The notes: a model not told the origin generated them from the sequence alone. A DNA stretch of 64,000 bases from Cytospora piceicola (GCA_023375675.1 JALQBC010000041.1:1-64000); one strand, 5' to 3'; counted from the first letter of the stretch, positions 11,316 to 23,630 are shown. Program-made: numbers and translations.

Positions 11316-12418
11316 CTTGGTGGTTGTTATGATGACTGATCTATTATGGATAGGGGAAGATGTTAAGGAGGTATGTTTATCGTAAGGTGAGATAAACAAA
11401 GAGACTTGAGATACTGTAAGTTGACAGACGGGAAACTTGATACTTTATCCTGGAGCTGTCTCTCACGAGTCAGGGGGGAAGCGACGTTATTTCCACACTA
11501 TAGTGACGTGGTTGATGAATAATACAGCAGTTTCCTGTCTCCACGGTAGCTTCCGGAAGTCAGAGTCTTCGGTTGCAGCGCATTGTTACACGGTACACGG
11601 CATTCGATCGCATTCTGTGAGGGCCGTCTCCTATAATTCCCATCCACTTGACGGTTGGAGTGGACCTCGGTGGCGAGACTGCCGAGGTACAGACGTACGG
11701 AACGCCAGAGGGCAAAGTTTTTGTGCTTTATTATCGCCGATCGCCGACGCACCCCCGCCGGGTTGATAATTTTACGGGAGGCAATATCTGCCAGTCTGCT
11801 GAATCTGCCGACGCCGTGATTCCTTACTCATCCGCCTGGATGTCCATAATTATTAATGAAAAATATGTTGAGGATGATATGTGTGCCACTCAACAATTAA
11901 GGATCTCAGCGCTTCGGTGACAAGCACTTATAGGACGAGCTAAATTGAGGAGAGCTAAGCTTTACAATAAGCTGAACCGAAGGATTAAGCTTGACAATAA
12001 GCTAACGCATCTTCAAAGCTCCGCTTTAACGTTACTTCGACCAAAAGTGATATATAGGGCTCCATTCCAGTGGATATTCTTTGCTTGTATTTCCGGCTGG
12101 GTATGTACTTTCACGTCCTGTCCTGTCCCATCCACCAAATTTATATCATTAATTCAGTTGTGGTCAAATGTTGGTCGGGGATAGGATGGCGAGCCGGTAT
12201 CGACTCGTCTCCTGTGACGCAAAAACGGAACCGCTATTGCTGTGCAATAGCGACTACCTTATATCTCGTGACATCTCCCTATACTAACGTTCTGTTACGA
12301 TCAGCCTTGGTAATTAGAAAGGAACCACGACTATGGGGCTTGTTGTTACATTCAGAACCATCAGGGTTTCTGCGAGACTATCTTACTTATAGGCCTTCGG
12401 TGACAATTGATGACTTGT
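11316..12418. other. Intergenic, partly AT-rich, with a short tandem duplication
   Basis: About 1.1 kb between the reductase and the hAT-like element. At 11956-12007 a 30-base unit containing TAAGCTT(T/G)ACAATAAGCT occurs twice (starts 11956 and 11986). The string CTTCGGTGACAA occurs at about 11912 and again near 12396. These look like decayed repetitive DNA, but I cannot assign a transposon family. No gene is seen. Confidence 0.5.
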
Positions 12419-12426
12419 TTAATGAC

Positions 12427-12745
12427 TAGGGATGGCCAACTTAGTTTTTTTGTTTTTTGTTCTTTTGTGTGCTAAATGCCATATCACTCAATTTTAATTG
12501 AAAAAAAAAGGAGTGTTTGAAATGGCCTCTTACAAAGGGTAATATTGAGGCTATCACCAACCCCTTTAGAAAAAGGATCTCGGGGCAGTACCTTCTAAGG
12601 GTTAGGGTTATTCTCTACGGTAGCCCCCTACATTGGTCTTCCTACCCACCAGGCATAAAAAACATAAAAAAACGTTTTTTTTCAATAGCGATTCAAAAAA
12701 CAGTGCGGTTTAAAAAAAAACCACCGGTGTTTTTGGCCATCCCTA
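12427..12745. mobile_element. Short non-autonomous hAT-like element (MITE)
   Basis: The 319-bp segment begins TAGGGATGGCCAA and ends with its exact reverse complement, giving 13-bp perfect terminal inverted repeats. It is flanked on both sides by the identical 8-mer TTAATGAC (12419-12426 and 12746-12753), an 8-bp target-site duplication. Eight-bp duplications and TIRs beginning (C/T)AGGGATGG are characteristic of the hAT superfamily. The interior is AT-rich with poly-A/T runs and contains no transposase, so it must have been moved by enzyme supplied elsewhere. Perfect duplications and TIRs suggest a fairly recent insertion. Confidence 0.88.
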
Positions 12746-12753
12746 TTAATGAC

Positions 12754-13615
12754 CTATTTAGTTACGCTAGGATGAGATACGTCTCGTGTGCTTATATCAC
12801 CAAAACTTTATTTATTCATTTATGTTCTGATAGTGACGAAGTGTATTTGGCATTGGCCTAATGCTGGCCAATATGTAACATTACAGCAATGGTGAAATTA
12901 CGGGTTGTCAAAGTCTCGCACTTTATGTCCGCTCTATCACGAACTTTGGAACCACTTGCGACGATTTCATGCCGTTACTCGAGATCTACGCTCGCCAGAG
13001 AATCATGGGATCTTGCTGTGTGTAGTTCTGAATGTTACCATTTCAACATCTGCCGGCCTAACACTGTCGCCGGTACATCCATACATGTATAGATTGGCAT
13101 AAATCCCCGAGGGTCTTCAACGCAATCAAATACACAGTACGTCTAAATGTGATTTCTTGCATTGTGAAGCTGCACTCTGAGATCATAATTAATATCGCAA
13201 CTGTCGCTACTCAAGTAATAAGGTTCAATAGGTACATATGTAGGTCCACGTATCCATGGATCCAACACGTCATAAGCGGCGGTTCTTTATCGAAAGCATG
13301 GTCTCCTCCAGGAACTTGATACAATGTCGGACTACGCCGACTCAATGTGCTAGGACTATGATAATGTGTGCAAGACGTCGAAACCAACATCAAAGATGTT
13401 GTGGGGCGCCTACGACCAACAAGTTGCTGTGTATCTTGCATGGCGGAGTTGGCCGAGAGGATCAAGATGCGGAGTACATCGACCTGGGTACTTAAGTACA
13501 TACTCATGCATGCCCAGACATATGCAGTCTTGACATATCCCACTTATTGTTTCATCAGTCACTTCTCAGATTCTTGGCCATCGTGTAAGTGTCAATCTTC
13601 AATCAAATACCAACC
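12754..13615. other. Intergenic upstream of the methyltransferase
   Basis: About 860 bases. It includes the presumed promoter and leader of the methyltransferase. A fragment near 13440-13460 resembles the 5' part of a Ser/Leu tRNA but does not fold. No other feature is supported. Confidence 0.5.
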
Positions 13616-14416
13616 ATGGCTCCTCAATACGACGCCATCGGCTCGAAGTACGCCGTCTTCAAGACCCAGCCAACCTCACTTGTGGAGAAGGGAAACGTCA
13701 AGCAGGCCATCCTGCCGTACCTCTCCAAGTCCCCAAACCCCCGAGTCCTCGACCTCGCCTGCGGGACCGGATACTACTCCCAGAGCGCCATCGACTGGGG
13801 TGCCGGCTACGTCCTGGGCGTTGACATCTCAGGCGGCATGGTGGATGCCGCCAGAGAGCTGGTCTCCCAGGACGAAAAGTATGCCGGCAAGGTCAACTTC
13901 ATCGTCGGCGACGCTCTGACCCTGGGAAAGCTGGACGGTGAAGAGCCGTTCGACATTGTGATTGGGGCCTGGCTGCTCAACTACGCCAGTAACCTCGACG
14001 AGATGACCATGATGTTTCAGAGCATCTCGGCGAACCTGAAGAAAGGCGGTGTGTACATTGGGCTCACTCCACAGGGGGCCGAAGACGTCGACGTCGTGGC
14101 CAAGTGGTGGATGGAGGTCCAGTCCGACTTCCCCGAGAGCTTTCCGATCCGGGTCAATTATTTCGAAAGAGTCGAGCCTGACCTCGGCTGGAGAACTGAG
14201 ATCAGCAACACGATTGGAGGTGAGAGGTTCGCCTTCAAGAACTATCACCTGAAGAAGAACATATACGAGCAAGGGGCTCGGAAGGGAGGATTAGGGGGGA
14301 ATCTGACCTGGCCGGAGGTGAAAATTCCGGAAGAAGCACGGTCATCGCTTGCAGGTGTATGGAAGACGTATGTACGTGGTGGTAGACACATGGGCATCCT
14401 CGTCGTAGAGAAGTAA
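13616..14416 (+). CDS. Class I SAM-dependent methyltransferase
   Basis: 266 residues in one exon; the ATG at 13616 sits in ACCATGG, a good initiation context, and is preferred over an upstream in-frame ATG at 13589. Motif I VLDLACGTG is at about residues 44-52, followed by the acidic-loop segment GVDIS near 74-78 and a post-motif acidic stretch VGDALTL. A strand-helix region FDIVIGAWLLNYA corresponds to motif IV. These are the Methyltransf_25/Methyltransf_11 fold signatures. Small-molecule methylation in the cytosol is likely. No biosynthetic backbone gene is near, so the substrate cannot be inferred. Confidence 0.92.
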   Translation: MAPQYDAIGSKYAVFKTQPTSLVEKGNVKQAILPYLSKSPNPRVLDLACGTGYYSQSAIDWGAGYVLGVDISGGMVDAARELVSQDEKYAGKVNFIVGDALTLGKLDGEEPFDIVIGAWLLNYASNLDEMTMMFQSISANLKKGGVYIGLTPQGAEDVDVVAKWWMEVQSDFPESFPIRVNYFERVEPDLGWRTEISNTIGGERFAFKNYHLKKNIYEQGARKGGLGGNLTWPEVKIPEEARSSLAGVWKTYVRGGRHMGILVVEK

Positions 14417-16635
14417 CTGGACTTGGGGAATCGAGGGGCTGGGAGACCTTGAAGAAGTGCTCGGATATGCTGTCGTGGACTATTTACATGTGGATACCTA
14501 GGTATGAAGTGGCATCCGCACGAGCCGCCTAGACATACCTCCTAGGTCTGATGACACAGGTCGCAAGGACCTTCAAGTGATCAGTTGTTACAAGTGCCTA
14601 TTTTCTTACCACTCGCACCCTGACATTGCTGAATTAGTGGGGAATGTAATAGATGCTCTGCATGTATCCAAATTTGGTCCTGTGTTTGCCCGCCTCTCAC
14701 GCCCGCCCAATATCGCCCCTTGCCCTGACTCCTCACTGTGTGTTCCAATTTGTCTGCCTTTGTTCCTCTTGGAATTATTCGCTTACTACTCATGTTCTCA
14801 GGCTGCTATATTCAGGAGAAACATGCACAAGAGGGCTAGTCGTGTAGATCTTCCGATTCCGTGTTGTTCGCCTTCCTTACCCGACAGCTTGGCCTAGTTT
14901 CAGACTTATTCCTCCCAATGAATGCCAGTTCTTGGTATGTTGACTACCCCAGTCGAGAGGTCTACTGCTTCTGGTACACGTAAGCACCCGTCTCGTCTTG
15001 TGCATGAGCCCCGTCCATGGCACTACACCGATGAGTGCGGAAGTTGTCTATCAGGGCCCCAGGTTGACGATTACTGCTTGAACCCAATCTAATGCAAAAT
15101 AGAATATTTATATCATTGGAAAATCTCCTCCTTATGAAAATTTCATGGTTGAATCTAGAATGCAAAACCCAAAGAATAATAGTCGACACATGTGGCAACT
15201 CAAACTAAATAACCCCGAAAAGTCAATCAATTTGCCTTTCCTTCTTCTGACACATTTTTGCTATGTAATTATATCCTTGAACGCCCTCCGTCTTGAAAGG
15301 CTATAAATCTTCTGTGGTATATTTTTCCACGTGTAGTGTTGATTTTCACAAATCGATCATCAATCTTGCATCGTTCCTTGGCCTGTCTGCCGCCCCGTGA
15401 CACCCGTGGACATTGGTGGTTGCTCTTGGATGGCGGTATCTCCTGCTCATCTTCCAACGATGTGATACATGTGGGGCGTGATACATGGTGTAGGAGGTCT
15501 AAACAATGAAAAGATTGTCCAAAATACCTCCTGCCAAGGCTCTTGGCATGCTGAGAGAAATTGCAGATCAAGGTCGATCTGTCTTAAAATCTCCGCCGGA
15601 AAGAATCGAATTTCTCCACCGTTCAACTCCGAAGCATAGGCGAGGAAGCATTAGGGGATTCGCCAATGATCTGCCGATTCGGGACCCACGGCGTTGAAAC
15701 AAACGCTTTTCAGTCCGCTCGGAAGGGGGGAACAAGTAATTCTACATAGACGGGCCGGACCACACAGTACATACCCGCGCTGCCGTTGGACGACATTGAG
15801 GTCCGAGCAGAGCGGATAATTCCAAAACAGGGTTGAACACCCCACAAGGGGAGACGTAACCGCCAAGGCGGTACTCATCATGAGGCTCTTGGCGATATCC
15901 ACATCCGGAGGGCAAAGAGGCCCAAAGTAAACCAAGCTTGGGCTACGGGAGATCACCAATGATCAACGTGGTTGGTCGATGTCGATGTTGGGACGATGGA
16001 TCTCAACAGGGGTCCCAAGTTCTCCCACATTGTCATACTCGCGTGTAAGTCCTGCCCTTGCATGACCCCCGGTTTTCATATACCATGTACTATGTAGACA
16101 CTTAGATGAAACAAGCCGCGACGCAAGAGGCGCCACTAACATTCCATCCGGACTCATAGAGTAGCCTTGTTGTGCTGATCAGGAAAGCATCAGGGTCCAC
16201 CACCGATAACCCGGAACATGGAGAAGATATACGGGGTAACGAAGGATGGGATACCCCTTATGGAAACCAGCAGTGGGTGCAGACGACTACCGACATCTCT
16301 GAGTCCATGGGTGCGGACAGGGCTCCCTGGCTGCTGAGTCTCCAACAGCACAGTCTAAATGTAGAGTTCTATCTATAATTGACCCCGTAAGGGGCAGTAA
16401 GGAGGCGTTGGTGAATGTGTATAAAGACCAGCCGGATCACAAGGTAAACAGTCTTCTTCTCTCCTCTCATCATCACTCTTTCAGGTCAACAAGTCTTCAT
16501 TCATAATTCACATTCTCTAAACACAAGCTGTGCTTGTCCTTCATTTGCTTCCAACCTTTACTACTCCATCACCGTAAAACACAATATTTCACAATCATTA
16601 ATCACCAAACCCAACCAACCAAAACCACCTTCAAG
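14417..16635. other. Intergenic, promoter of pectate lyase at its right end
   Basis: About 2.2 kb. One palindrome copy lies at 14495-14504. The segment from about 16430 to 16635 is pyrimidine-rich (CT and CA runs), typical of a fungal 5' leader. No gene is supported between 14417 and 16400. Confidence 0.5.
16420..16426 (+). promoter_or_regulatory. TATA box of the pectate lyase gene
   Basis: TATAAAG, about 210 bases before the pectate lyase ATG and followed by a CT-rich stretch, the usual arrangement for a strongly expressed, inducible fungal secreted-enzyme gene. The transcription start is inferred, not seen. Confidence 0.55.
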
Positions 16636-17476
16636 ATGCAGTCCACCTTCGCAGTTGTCATGGCCGCCCTGGCCACCGGAGCCCTCGCCGCCCCCCAGCC
16701 CATGATCACGCCCGCCCCCATGGCCCGGGACATCCAGAAGCGCTTCGACGTCCCGGCCTCCTCGGGCTCCTCGGCCTTGAGCGACGTCTACACCGTGGCG
16801 GCCGGCGAGTCCTTTGACGGCGGCATGTTCGTCTACGACCGCGGCGTCGAGTGCACCGGCCAGGACGAGGGCGGCGACTCGGCCGCCGTCTTTCAAATCG
16901 AGGAGGGCGGGTCCCTGAGCAACGTCATCATCGGCCCCAACCAGATCGAGGGCGTCCACTGCCAGGGCGCATGCACCCTGACCAACGTCTGGTGGAGCGC
17001 CGTCTGCGAGGACGCCTTCACCGTCAAGAACCAGGACGCCGGTGACACCACATACATCAATGGTGGCGGTGCTTACGGCGCTGACGATAAGGTGCTCCAG
17101 CACAACGGTGGCGGTACCATCTCCGTCTCCGACTTTATCGTCGAGGACTTTGGAAAGTTGTACCGCTCTTGCGGCAACTGTGATAGTATGTACGAGCGTC
17201 ACATCATTATTGATGGTGTCACTGCTACTTCTGGCAAGGAGCTTTGCGGTAAGTATCCTAGTCGGACTTGATGATAAGAAACATTGAACGTTTGACTGAC
17301 ATTTACCCTTAGGAATCAACTCTAACTACGGCGACTCTTGCACTATTACCAACACTACTTCCGATGATATTGACGATGTCTGTGTCACCTACAGCGGCAC
17401 TGACGACAACAGCGAGGAGCCTGAAGAGAACACCGACAATGGAGATGGTTGTGATGGTACCTACTGTGTCTGCTAA
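16636..17476 (+). CDS. Secreted pectate lyase, family PL3
   Basis: CDS is join(16636..17248, 17313..17476), 258 residues; the 64-base intron is GTAAGT...TTAG in phase 1. The N terminus is a signal peptide ending near AALATGALAA (residues 10-19), followed by a short propeptide with a KR site at 35-36 suited to Kex2 cleavage. The mature part is a Gly/Asn/Asp-rich right-handed beta-helix with the family-typical run VECTGQDEGGDSAAVFQIEE, GVHCQGACTLTNVWW and CEDAFTVK, with many paired cysteines. PL3 enzymes cleave polygalacturonate by beta-elimination with calcium. The C-terminal tail is acidic (Glu/Asp/Asn) and ends CDGTYCVC. The role is plant cell-wall pectin breakdown outside the cell. Confidence 0.95.
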
Positions 17477-19198
17477 AGGGTTAGGGTGCAGGAAGAGTGT
17501 GCCAATAAGAGAATGCTGAGGGTTCGAACGTTGACTTTTGACTTGAAAGTGTTGTATCACTTCACTTCTTTGTACATTTGCTAGATGCATTGTCAGATAA
17601 AAGTATATATTCGTGTCTTATAATTGGACCGAAGTTTAAAACGTGGTGATATGTGCATTCAATTATTATATGAATATCAAGAGTCCGTTTCTTTCCGGGC
17701 TCAGTAGTTCCAAGATTATATGTTGCCTTGTGGAGAATTTGACAAGGAAAAATCATCAGTATCTTGCGCAGAGTAATGTCCGAGTGGTTAATCAGTGCGA
17801 AACGGCGCGACCTCCTGCATCGTTCTTCTGCTTTTGTTTTATATCCTCGTAATGCTGATGATCTTGAACCGACCCCTGCGCTGAAACTACTCATTTGTAG
17901 TCCTTTCTCGAAATGCATATGTGATGGACCAGTACTAATCATTGCCACATAGGTTTCACGATCACTATTGATAATATCAAAACTTTCTATAACATCGGTG
18001 ATGTTAGCAGCTGGTCGTGGCTTAATCACATATCAGTTGAAAAACGCCATGGTTAGTATCTAGAATTCAAGTGTGGTTTTGCCACTCGACGCCGGGCGTG
18101 TTTCGATCACCTTGACTTGACCCCTTCATTCAGCAACTTCTGCCTAAGTTGTCTGTATGGTAATATTTGGACAGGCATATCGAGTAAGATGAGCCCGGGA
18201 TCCCCAGGTTCCCACCGACTGGCAGCTCCGACTGATGGTGCAGTGCAACCGTAGCTCTGCATCGGAAACAGGGGTGGACGGCGGTTTGGACTAATAGCGT
18301 TCGACTATGAGATGTCGTTTGCCGTCATCCGCCCTAAATCTGTGCGCTTCGTTTCGCGCTTCTTCTATTTTCATGACCCTTCCAAGCGCATACCACCGCC
18401 GTGGGTTTTGTACACAACATGCACCACCGGCTTCGGATAACATCACCAAACTGCTACTCACAGTCAACGAACGTCCACCGCTTGCCCGGATGCCTAACCT
18501 CGGGTTAACACAAGCCCTCGGCCCCATCGTCCAAAATAGGACACATTAATTCGGTATCAGGCACCACGGTGACACTTGGGGGTTGTAATCGTGTAGGCAG
18601 ATTTTCGCGACCAAGCAGAGCCACAACAGTCAGAGCCCCAACGTCTTGAGGGAACGAGACTGCGGCCGACCCCAGCGCGTTGAGAGGTCGGGAAAATAGA
18701 TGCCTAAAAAAGATTGACGGCGGATTTATTCGACTCATACTGCTAAACTTGGTAGCCAGGAACAGCTTTGTGGTGTGACAGGGTGTCGTTTCGTTCAACC
18801 GCCCCAAATACCCTAGGGTACATAGCCGCGATTTGGGGGCCGGTCATCACACACACCCAGTCTTGGGTAGGAGTAGGTTCGAGAGGATTTTCGGTGTGTG
18901 AGCGGTCAGATGGCGAGCACAGCCGCGTAAAAGTCTCTCTTAGGTAAGATGCTGGGCAGATTTCTCCTATTCAGGGGTGTTGCGATGCCATCGTGGGAAG
19001 AAATGTTGTATATATTTGTGTATATAAGGTGCTCTTCTGTCCTCGGAATTCTGGCAGTCTGTCTTGCCATCATCACATCCATCACAACTTGAACCACTCA
19101 TTCCTGAGCAATTATTCTATATCCAAGGTCTCTATCGAAAGCAAGCACCGACATTCAAACCCAATCCACATTCACACCTTCCTATCATATATCCCAAG
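17477..19198. other. Intergenic between pectate lyase and a small secreted peptide gene
   Basis: About 1.7 kb. The first 120 bases are probably pectate lyase 3' UTR. A tRNA-like string near 17775-17800 does not fold into a cloverleaf. No reading frame is convincing. Confidence 0.5.
19021..19029 (+). promoter_or_regulatory. TATA-like element of the small peptide gene
   Basis: TATATAAGG about 170 bases before the ATG at 19199. The sequence between is A/C/T-rich leader with few G, like the pectate lyase leader, which supports real transcription of the short gene downstream. Confidence 0.5.
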
Positions 19199-19448
19199 AT
19201 GCAGCCCTCGACCATCATCTCCGCCATTCTCATGGCCCTGGCTTCTTACGCTGTTGCCGCACCTGTCCCCGAAGCAGAGACGGTTGAGACTTTCGCTCCC
19301 GTAAGTCCCCTACCCCGTTTCTCCGTTGCCTTCCACCGTCTCCATCATGCGTCTATGTTACTCAAACATACGTCGTCCGTCCTGGCATGTTATGCTGACT
19401 ATGTTTCTCTTGCAGCTTTGCAATGGCCCCTGCGGCATTGACAAGTGA
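19199..19448 (+). CDS. Very small secreted cysteine-containing peptide (44 residues)
   Basis: Predicted CDS is join(19199..19300, 19416..19448). Exon 1 encodes 34 residues: a clear signal peptide (MQPSTIISAILMALASYAVA, cleavage after about A20 or A21) and an acidic segment. A 115-base intron has a GTAAGT donor and a TTGCAG acceptor in phase 0; exon 2 adds LCNGPCGIDK and a stop. The mature product would be about 23 residues with two cysteines three residues apart (C-x3-C). No Kex2 dibasic site or pheromone repeat is present. A TATA element and a G-poor leader precede it. It may be a secreted signal or effector-like peptide, or the remnant of a longer secreted gene. No family is recognised. Confidence 0.5.
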
Positions 19449-21787
19449 GGCATAATCCATTGATCGATTTATGCATGTCGACACTTGACAATGATAGTCA
19501 TCCGGAACAAATACGCGGAGTTTGGGTTGTTTGAGAGCGAATTGCAGGGTGGGAATGTTGATAGAATATAAAACAGCAGACAGCAATGTCGCAGCGTTCG
19601 AGTTTCATGGGTGTTCAGAAGGCATTTTGAGGATTATAAAGCAGGGGAGGAGTTGATAGAGATTCCACATCATAGCGCGGAATATATACTTTTGGCTGGA
19701 ATTCTGTTTTACTTGACACTGAGAGCTGCACTCCGCAACCTCCTTCCACATTGACAGAAACTTTCTCCTTGAACCCTGGAACTCACTAGACAAAGGTGAC
19801 TAGGCCGGATTTTGGATCTTTACCTTAAACTGCGAATACTTCCCAGAGAGTCAGAGAAATTTACTAAACATGGTTGCAACTGCGTGTATGGTAGGGAATT
19901 GTTTATTGGTCTCCAGAAGGCACCCAACTATTGAAATCATCGGATGCTTATGCTTTCGACTAATACACAAGAGAAAATGGACATCCATACCCTCATTCGA
20001 AGCAACCAAATCAACCAACGGAACAGCGCTTATTCTCATCATTCATCAGGATCCATCGCCAGCTGGAAACGACTGTCAAGACTATGCAAGGTGGCAAGCT
20101 ACATATGAGGCGAGAATAAGACGCAAATGTGGCCCTAGCGATCATATGCAATCAGATTCTGTTCATCCCCGAGGGTCTATACGAGATTGAAAAAGACTCA
20201 CAGCAGCATCGGCAATCCTTGCTTGAGGGGCCCCAAGGTCAACCCGAGGACGCAGCGACCTTGGTCACAACCCCGTCAACGCCCTGACAGGAGCCTGCGC
20301 ACTAGTATGCAAATCAGCACCGGTCGGTATCAGAAACCACCTCGTAGGGCTGAGATCCCCGTAAGCTAATGTACGGTGTGATGACTCACAATCTGGATAG
20401 GCAGGGGGATGGCAACTGCCAAGGACAACACAACCGGCCAAGCCACAATGATGAGACTCGAGAGGCGCATCCTTGTTGGGCTGCCCGTTCCGAGCGAGGA
20501 GAAGAAGGTAAGGATATAAAATTCGTCTGCCTATTAGAAGGCAGCTATGTGACACTGTCGTATGCTCGGGGTGACTAAATAACCAGGGGTGGGTGACATC
20601 GCATGGGTGTTCATTCCAATTTATTAAGTCTTAGAAGAGAGCCAACCCTGGGATCTTGTGTGTGTGTATGTGTGGCGCGGCGGCGACCCCTGCATGCTTA
20701 TATGCACGTCTGTCCCTCCTCGATGCGGCTCCCATCACGGCCCCCAAAGGCTTCACGATGTCACCCCGGCTGATCCCCTCAGCCCTATAGGGCAAAGCCC
20801 CGGCATCCCTCGGACAAAGGAAAGGAAAAAAAAAAAACCAGGTCCCAACACCGAGCCATTAGCTGGCCCTTGGTGGCGATAGAATACGTGTTCACGTGCC
20901 CTACCTAGCGCGCGGACTAGGACGCCCCTTTAACCTGTTTTACTGCTGGCAGTGCCGGATTGAAAAGTATTGGACAAACCACGAGATGGCCTGAGGCTTT
21001 GTCGGGACTGCCGCCCACGAACCGTGTTGGTCTTGTGACGGGTTTGTACGCATGCAGAACCAAAGCCTTTGGGGAAATCAGACCACGGGGGTGCACGTGC
21101 TCAAGGAAAGATGGTAGGTCTACGTATAATACAACGGGATATCCGAAAGTTGCAAAGCCGGATTGGTCCTTCGGGCATGGTTGACGATGAATTGACAGCC
21201 TCTCGCCCTTAGAACGAGCCTTGTTTGTCTCAGACAACACAAGAGATTTCACCCTCCTCGATGCACTAGTAATTACCTAGGTATGTAAGCCAGACGTTTC
21301 TGTTCCGCTGACGTTGTCTTTCCTGAAATGCTGACAGATGGCCCGTTATATCTACTATGACAGTAACTGCAGTCATATACCTATTCCAGGTCATAAGCGG
21401 CTATGTAGTACGTGAAATCCTACCTGCGGCACAGCACGTTTGTCATATACCCCGTTCTGGCACTGCAGCCGATGCGAGATCCTCCAAGGGGGAATGCATC
21501 GCTTACACGTGGCATTGTCCTCGGAGCAAGCCATTGAACGCGGAACATTCGGGGATCAGCACGGCGTCACGGGTCTAGAAATGTAGGTGGGAGACCTCGA
21601 ATCCATGATTGCGTCGTGTTACATACGGAGGATTGGGCTGCGGTCCATGCGACTATCCGCGTTGCCGCTGCCTGTCTCGGATGAGCCAAAAAAAGAAGTT
21701 GAGCCGGCTTGCGGCCGGATTGGAAGAACGAGAAACGCACAAATACAACACATCTCTAAGAATGTGGATGCGAATCTGTTCTAATTT
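19449..21787. other. Intergenic, nothing recognised
   Basis: About 2.3 kb downstream of the small peptide gene. One palindrome copy is at 21274-21283 and a poly-A run lies near 20826. Short open frames on both strands overlap and show no domain. Confidence 0.5.
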
Positions 21788-23630
21788 CTACTCACTGCTC
21801 TGCTCGATCGACTGTCTCTCCAGATTGACCAATATGGCAGCCTGCCACTGCTTCAACTCCTCAACCTTGACATCCTCACCCCACTCAGCCAACCACGTTT
21901 CAAGCTCCAAGATATCGCCTAGAGTGAGCGGGTCTTCCTGCCCATTCCGCTCGATGCTGGTGGCTATGGCCGAGCGCATGTAGCTCTCGGCAGGTCCGTA
22001 CTGGCCTTCCTTCTTGTGGATACGGGCGAGACTGGCCTCGCAGTTGTATTTCGCGGCCAGGCCTTGCCGTGGTGGTTGGCACTCCAGGATGTCGAGAGTC
22101 TCCTCGAGAAGCCGTTGCAGCTTATCGGTCGGCAGGCCACGGGCGTTCACCTTCTGCCGTTCCAGCTCCGCGAGGAGATACAACTGCTTCCAGGCCGCCC
22201 TGTGTGTCTCACCATGCTCCTCCACGGCTCTCCTGTAGACCTGCCAGTGCATGTTCTCCAGGAGCTCGGAAGGCAGCACGTCGAACCCCCCCGACTCGCC
22301 CAGGTCGAGCCACTTGGGAAAGGTCTCGGCGCATGCCGGCGCCCCCAGCGCGAGGTCGTGAGAGCGCAGCAGGCACTTCCAGGCATGGATGGCCATGTCG
22401 CGCAGGGCGAAGTCTTCCGATGCGCTCAGGTTCGAGAGACAGCGCAGTATCCGTCTCAGGGGGTACTGTGGAGCCCACTTGGAGGACCTCTCATCCGCCA
22501 TCGCCGAAGCATAGCTGACCAGTGCCCGGACGCTCTTGACGAGCCGCTCCGCGCCTGATACGGTCAGGAGGTGGACGATGACCATGAAGATGCAGTGCAG
22601 AGAGTCAGGCGGCTCGTAGAGTATCACATCTCTGATCCGGGTCGGGGCCAGCCTCAATAAAGCGAGGGCCTCCTCAAGCCTGTCTTCCTGGATGAAACGT
22701 CGGGCGCTATGGACCATCGAGAACACAGGAGCAGTCGACACCGTCGTAGTGGTCTCTTTGTCTTTGATGACAGCCATGTCTCCAGGGTCCATGATGCGAC
22801 CACAGACGTAGGCGTGCACATCGGCAAAGACGAGTTCGGAGATGCGGAAGATGTCGGGCGAGTTGATTGCTAGCGACTGCGGCGACGGGTTCCCCCCCTG
22901 GCGGTAGTTTACCAACGACGTGTGCGAAGAGTGCCTCCGTGTGTCCATCGTAGACAGCCTCTGTGTCTTCCTCTTCAGATGTGCAGCAAGCCGGTCCAGC
23001 CCCACGACACGACCGGTCGCCAGCTTGACCTCGCTCGACGGCGCCTCGGTGTTGCTCTGGCTGCCTGCATCATTGAGCAATTTCAGGAGCGGCTCGATCT
23101 CGTCGGATTTGACGCTGACGTTTTTGGAGTAGCCCCATTTCTTGAGGCGGATCTTGTACATGCGGGCCCTGCAGTCAGACGGCGCAAACGGGTGTCAGCA
23201 AACTTCCAAGGTACCTCAGACATGCCTCCGCTTGGCAGTAGCTGCCCGGTTTGCCGGGTGCGTCCAGGGCGATCAGCGGCGGTCTAGGCTTCCATACTTA
23301 CGTAGCAATGAAGTTGTGCTCCTTCTGCATTATCTCCATCACCTCCTTCAGTGGTCTGTCCTCGTCGATATAGAGACGCTTGATTGCCGACATGTGCTTG
23401 CTCCAGTCATAGCGGCTTGGACACCTCCCGGGGTTTGAGCCTCTCGTGCTCAACGCTTCATGGGTCCCATAAGATGAGGCAGGGGATGGGTACTGCGCCG
23501 CCGCCACCCTGAACCCTTCTGTCGGCGAGCTGTCGTCGCCCATTATGTACGGAATGCTCGTCCTGACCTCCCAGCCCCGCCCAGTAAAAGCGTTGAGGGC
23601 CCCTGTGACAAATGCCATCTCCATGACCAT
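21788..23630 (-). CDS. Clr5-domain protein with helical C-terminal region
   Basis: CDS is complement(join(21788..23168, 23302..23630)), 569 residues; the 133-base intron (GTAAGT...CTGCAG, phase 2) splits the Clr5 domain. That domain spans about residues 74-127: it begins YDWSKHMSAIKRLYI, continues RPLKEVMEIMQKEHNF and, across the junction, MYKIRLKKWGYSKN. Spacing of the Trp, Leu-Tyr and terminal Lys-Lys-Trp matches the Clr5 family (named from a fission yeast silencing factor; in filamentous fungi usually an N-terminal cap on long helical proteins). The remainder is helical with repeats of Ala/Leu/Arg, including segments near the end (ESYMRSAIATSIERNG) that look like TPR helices. Function is unknown; a nuclear or regulatory role is inferred from the family only. 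Starts at M1, M3 and M5 are equally possible. Confidence 0.88.

Noticed and set aside
12294..12876. TGTTACGA...TGTAACA as a possible solo LTR
   Set aside because: The ends could be TG...CA, but flanking bases do not form a target duplication and the hAT-like element lies inside the span.
13436..13475. tRNA-like string GGCGGAGTTGGCCGAGAGG
   Set aside because: It resembles the start of a Ser/Leu tRNA, but no anticodon stem or matching acceptor stem follows.
17770..17850. Second tRNA-like string GTCCGAGTGGTTAATC
   Set aside because: No T arm and no acceptor pairing can be made, so it is not a gene.
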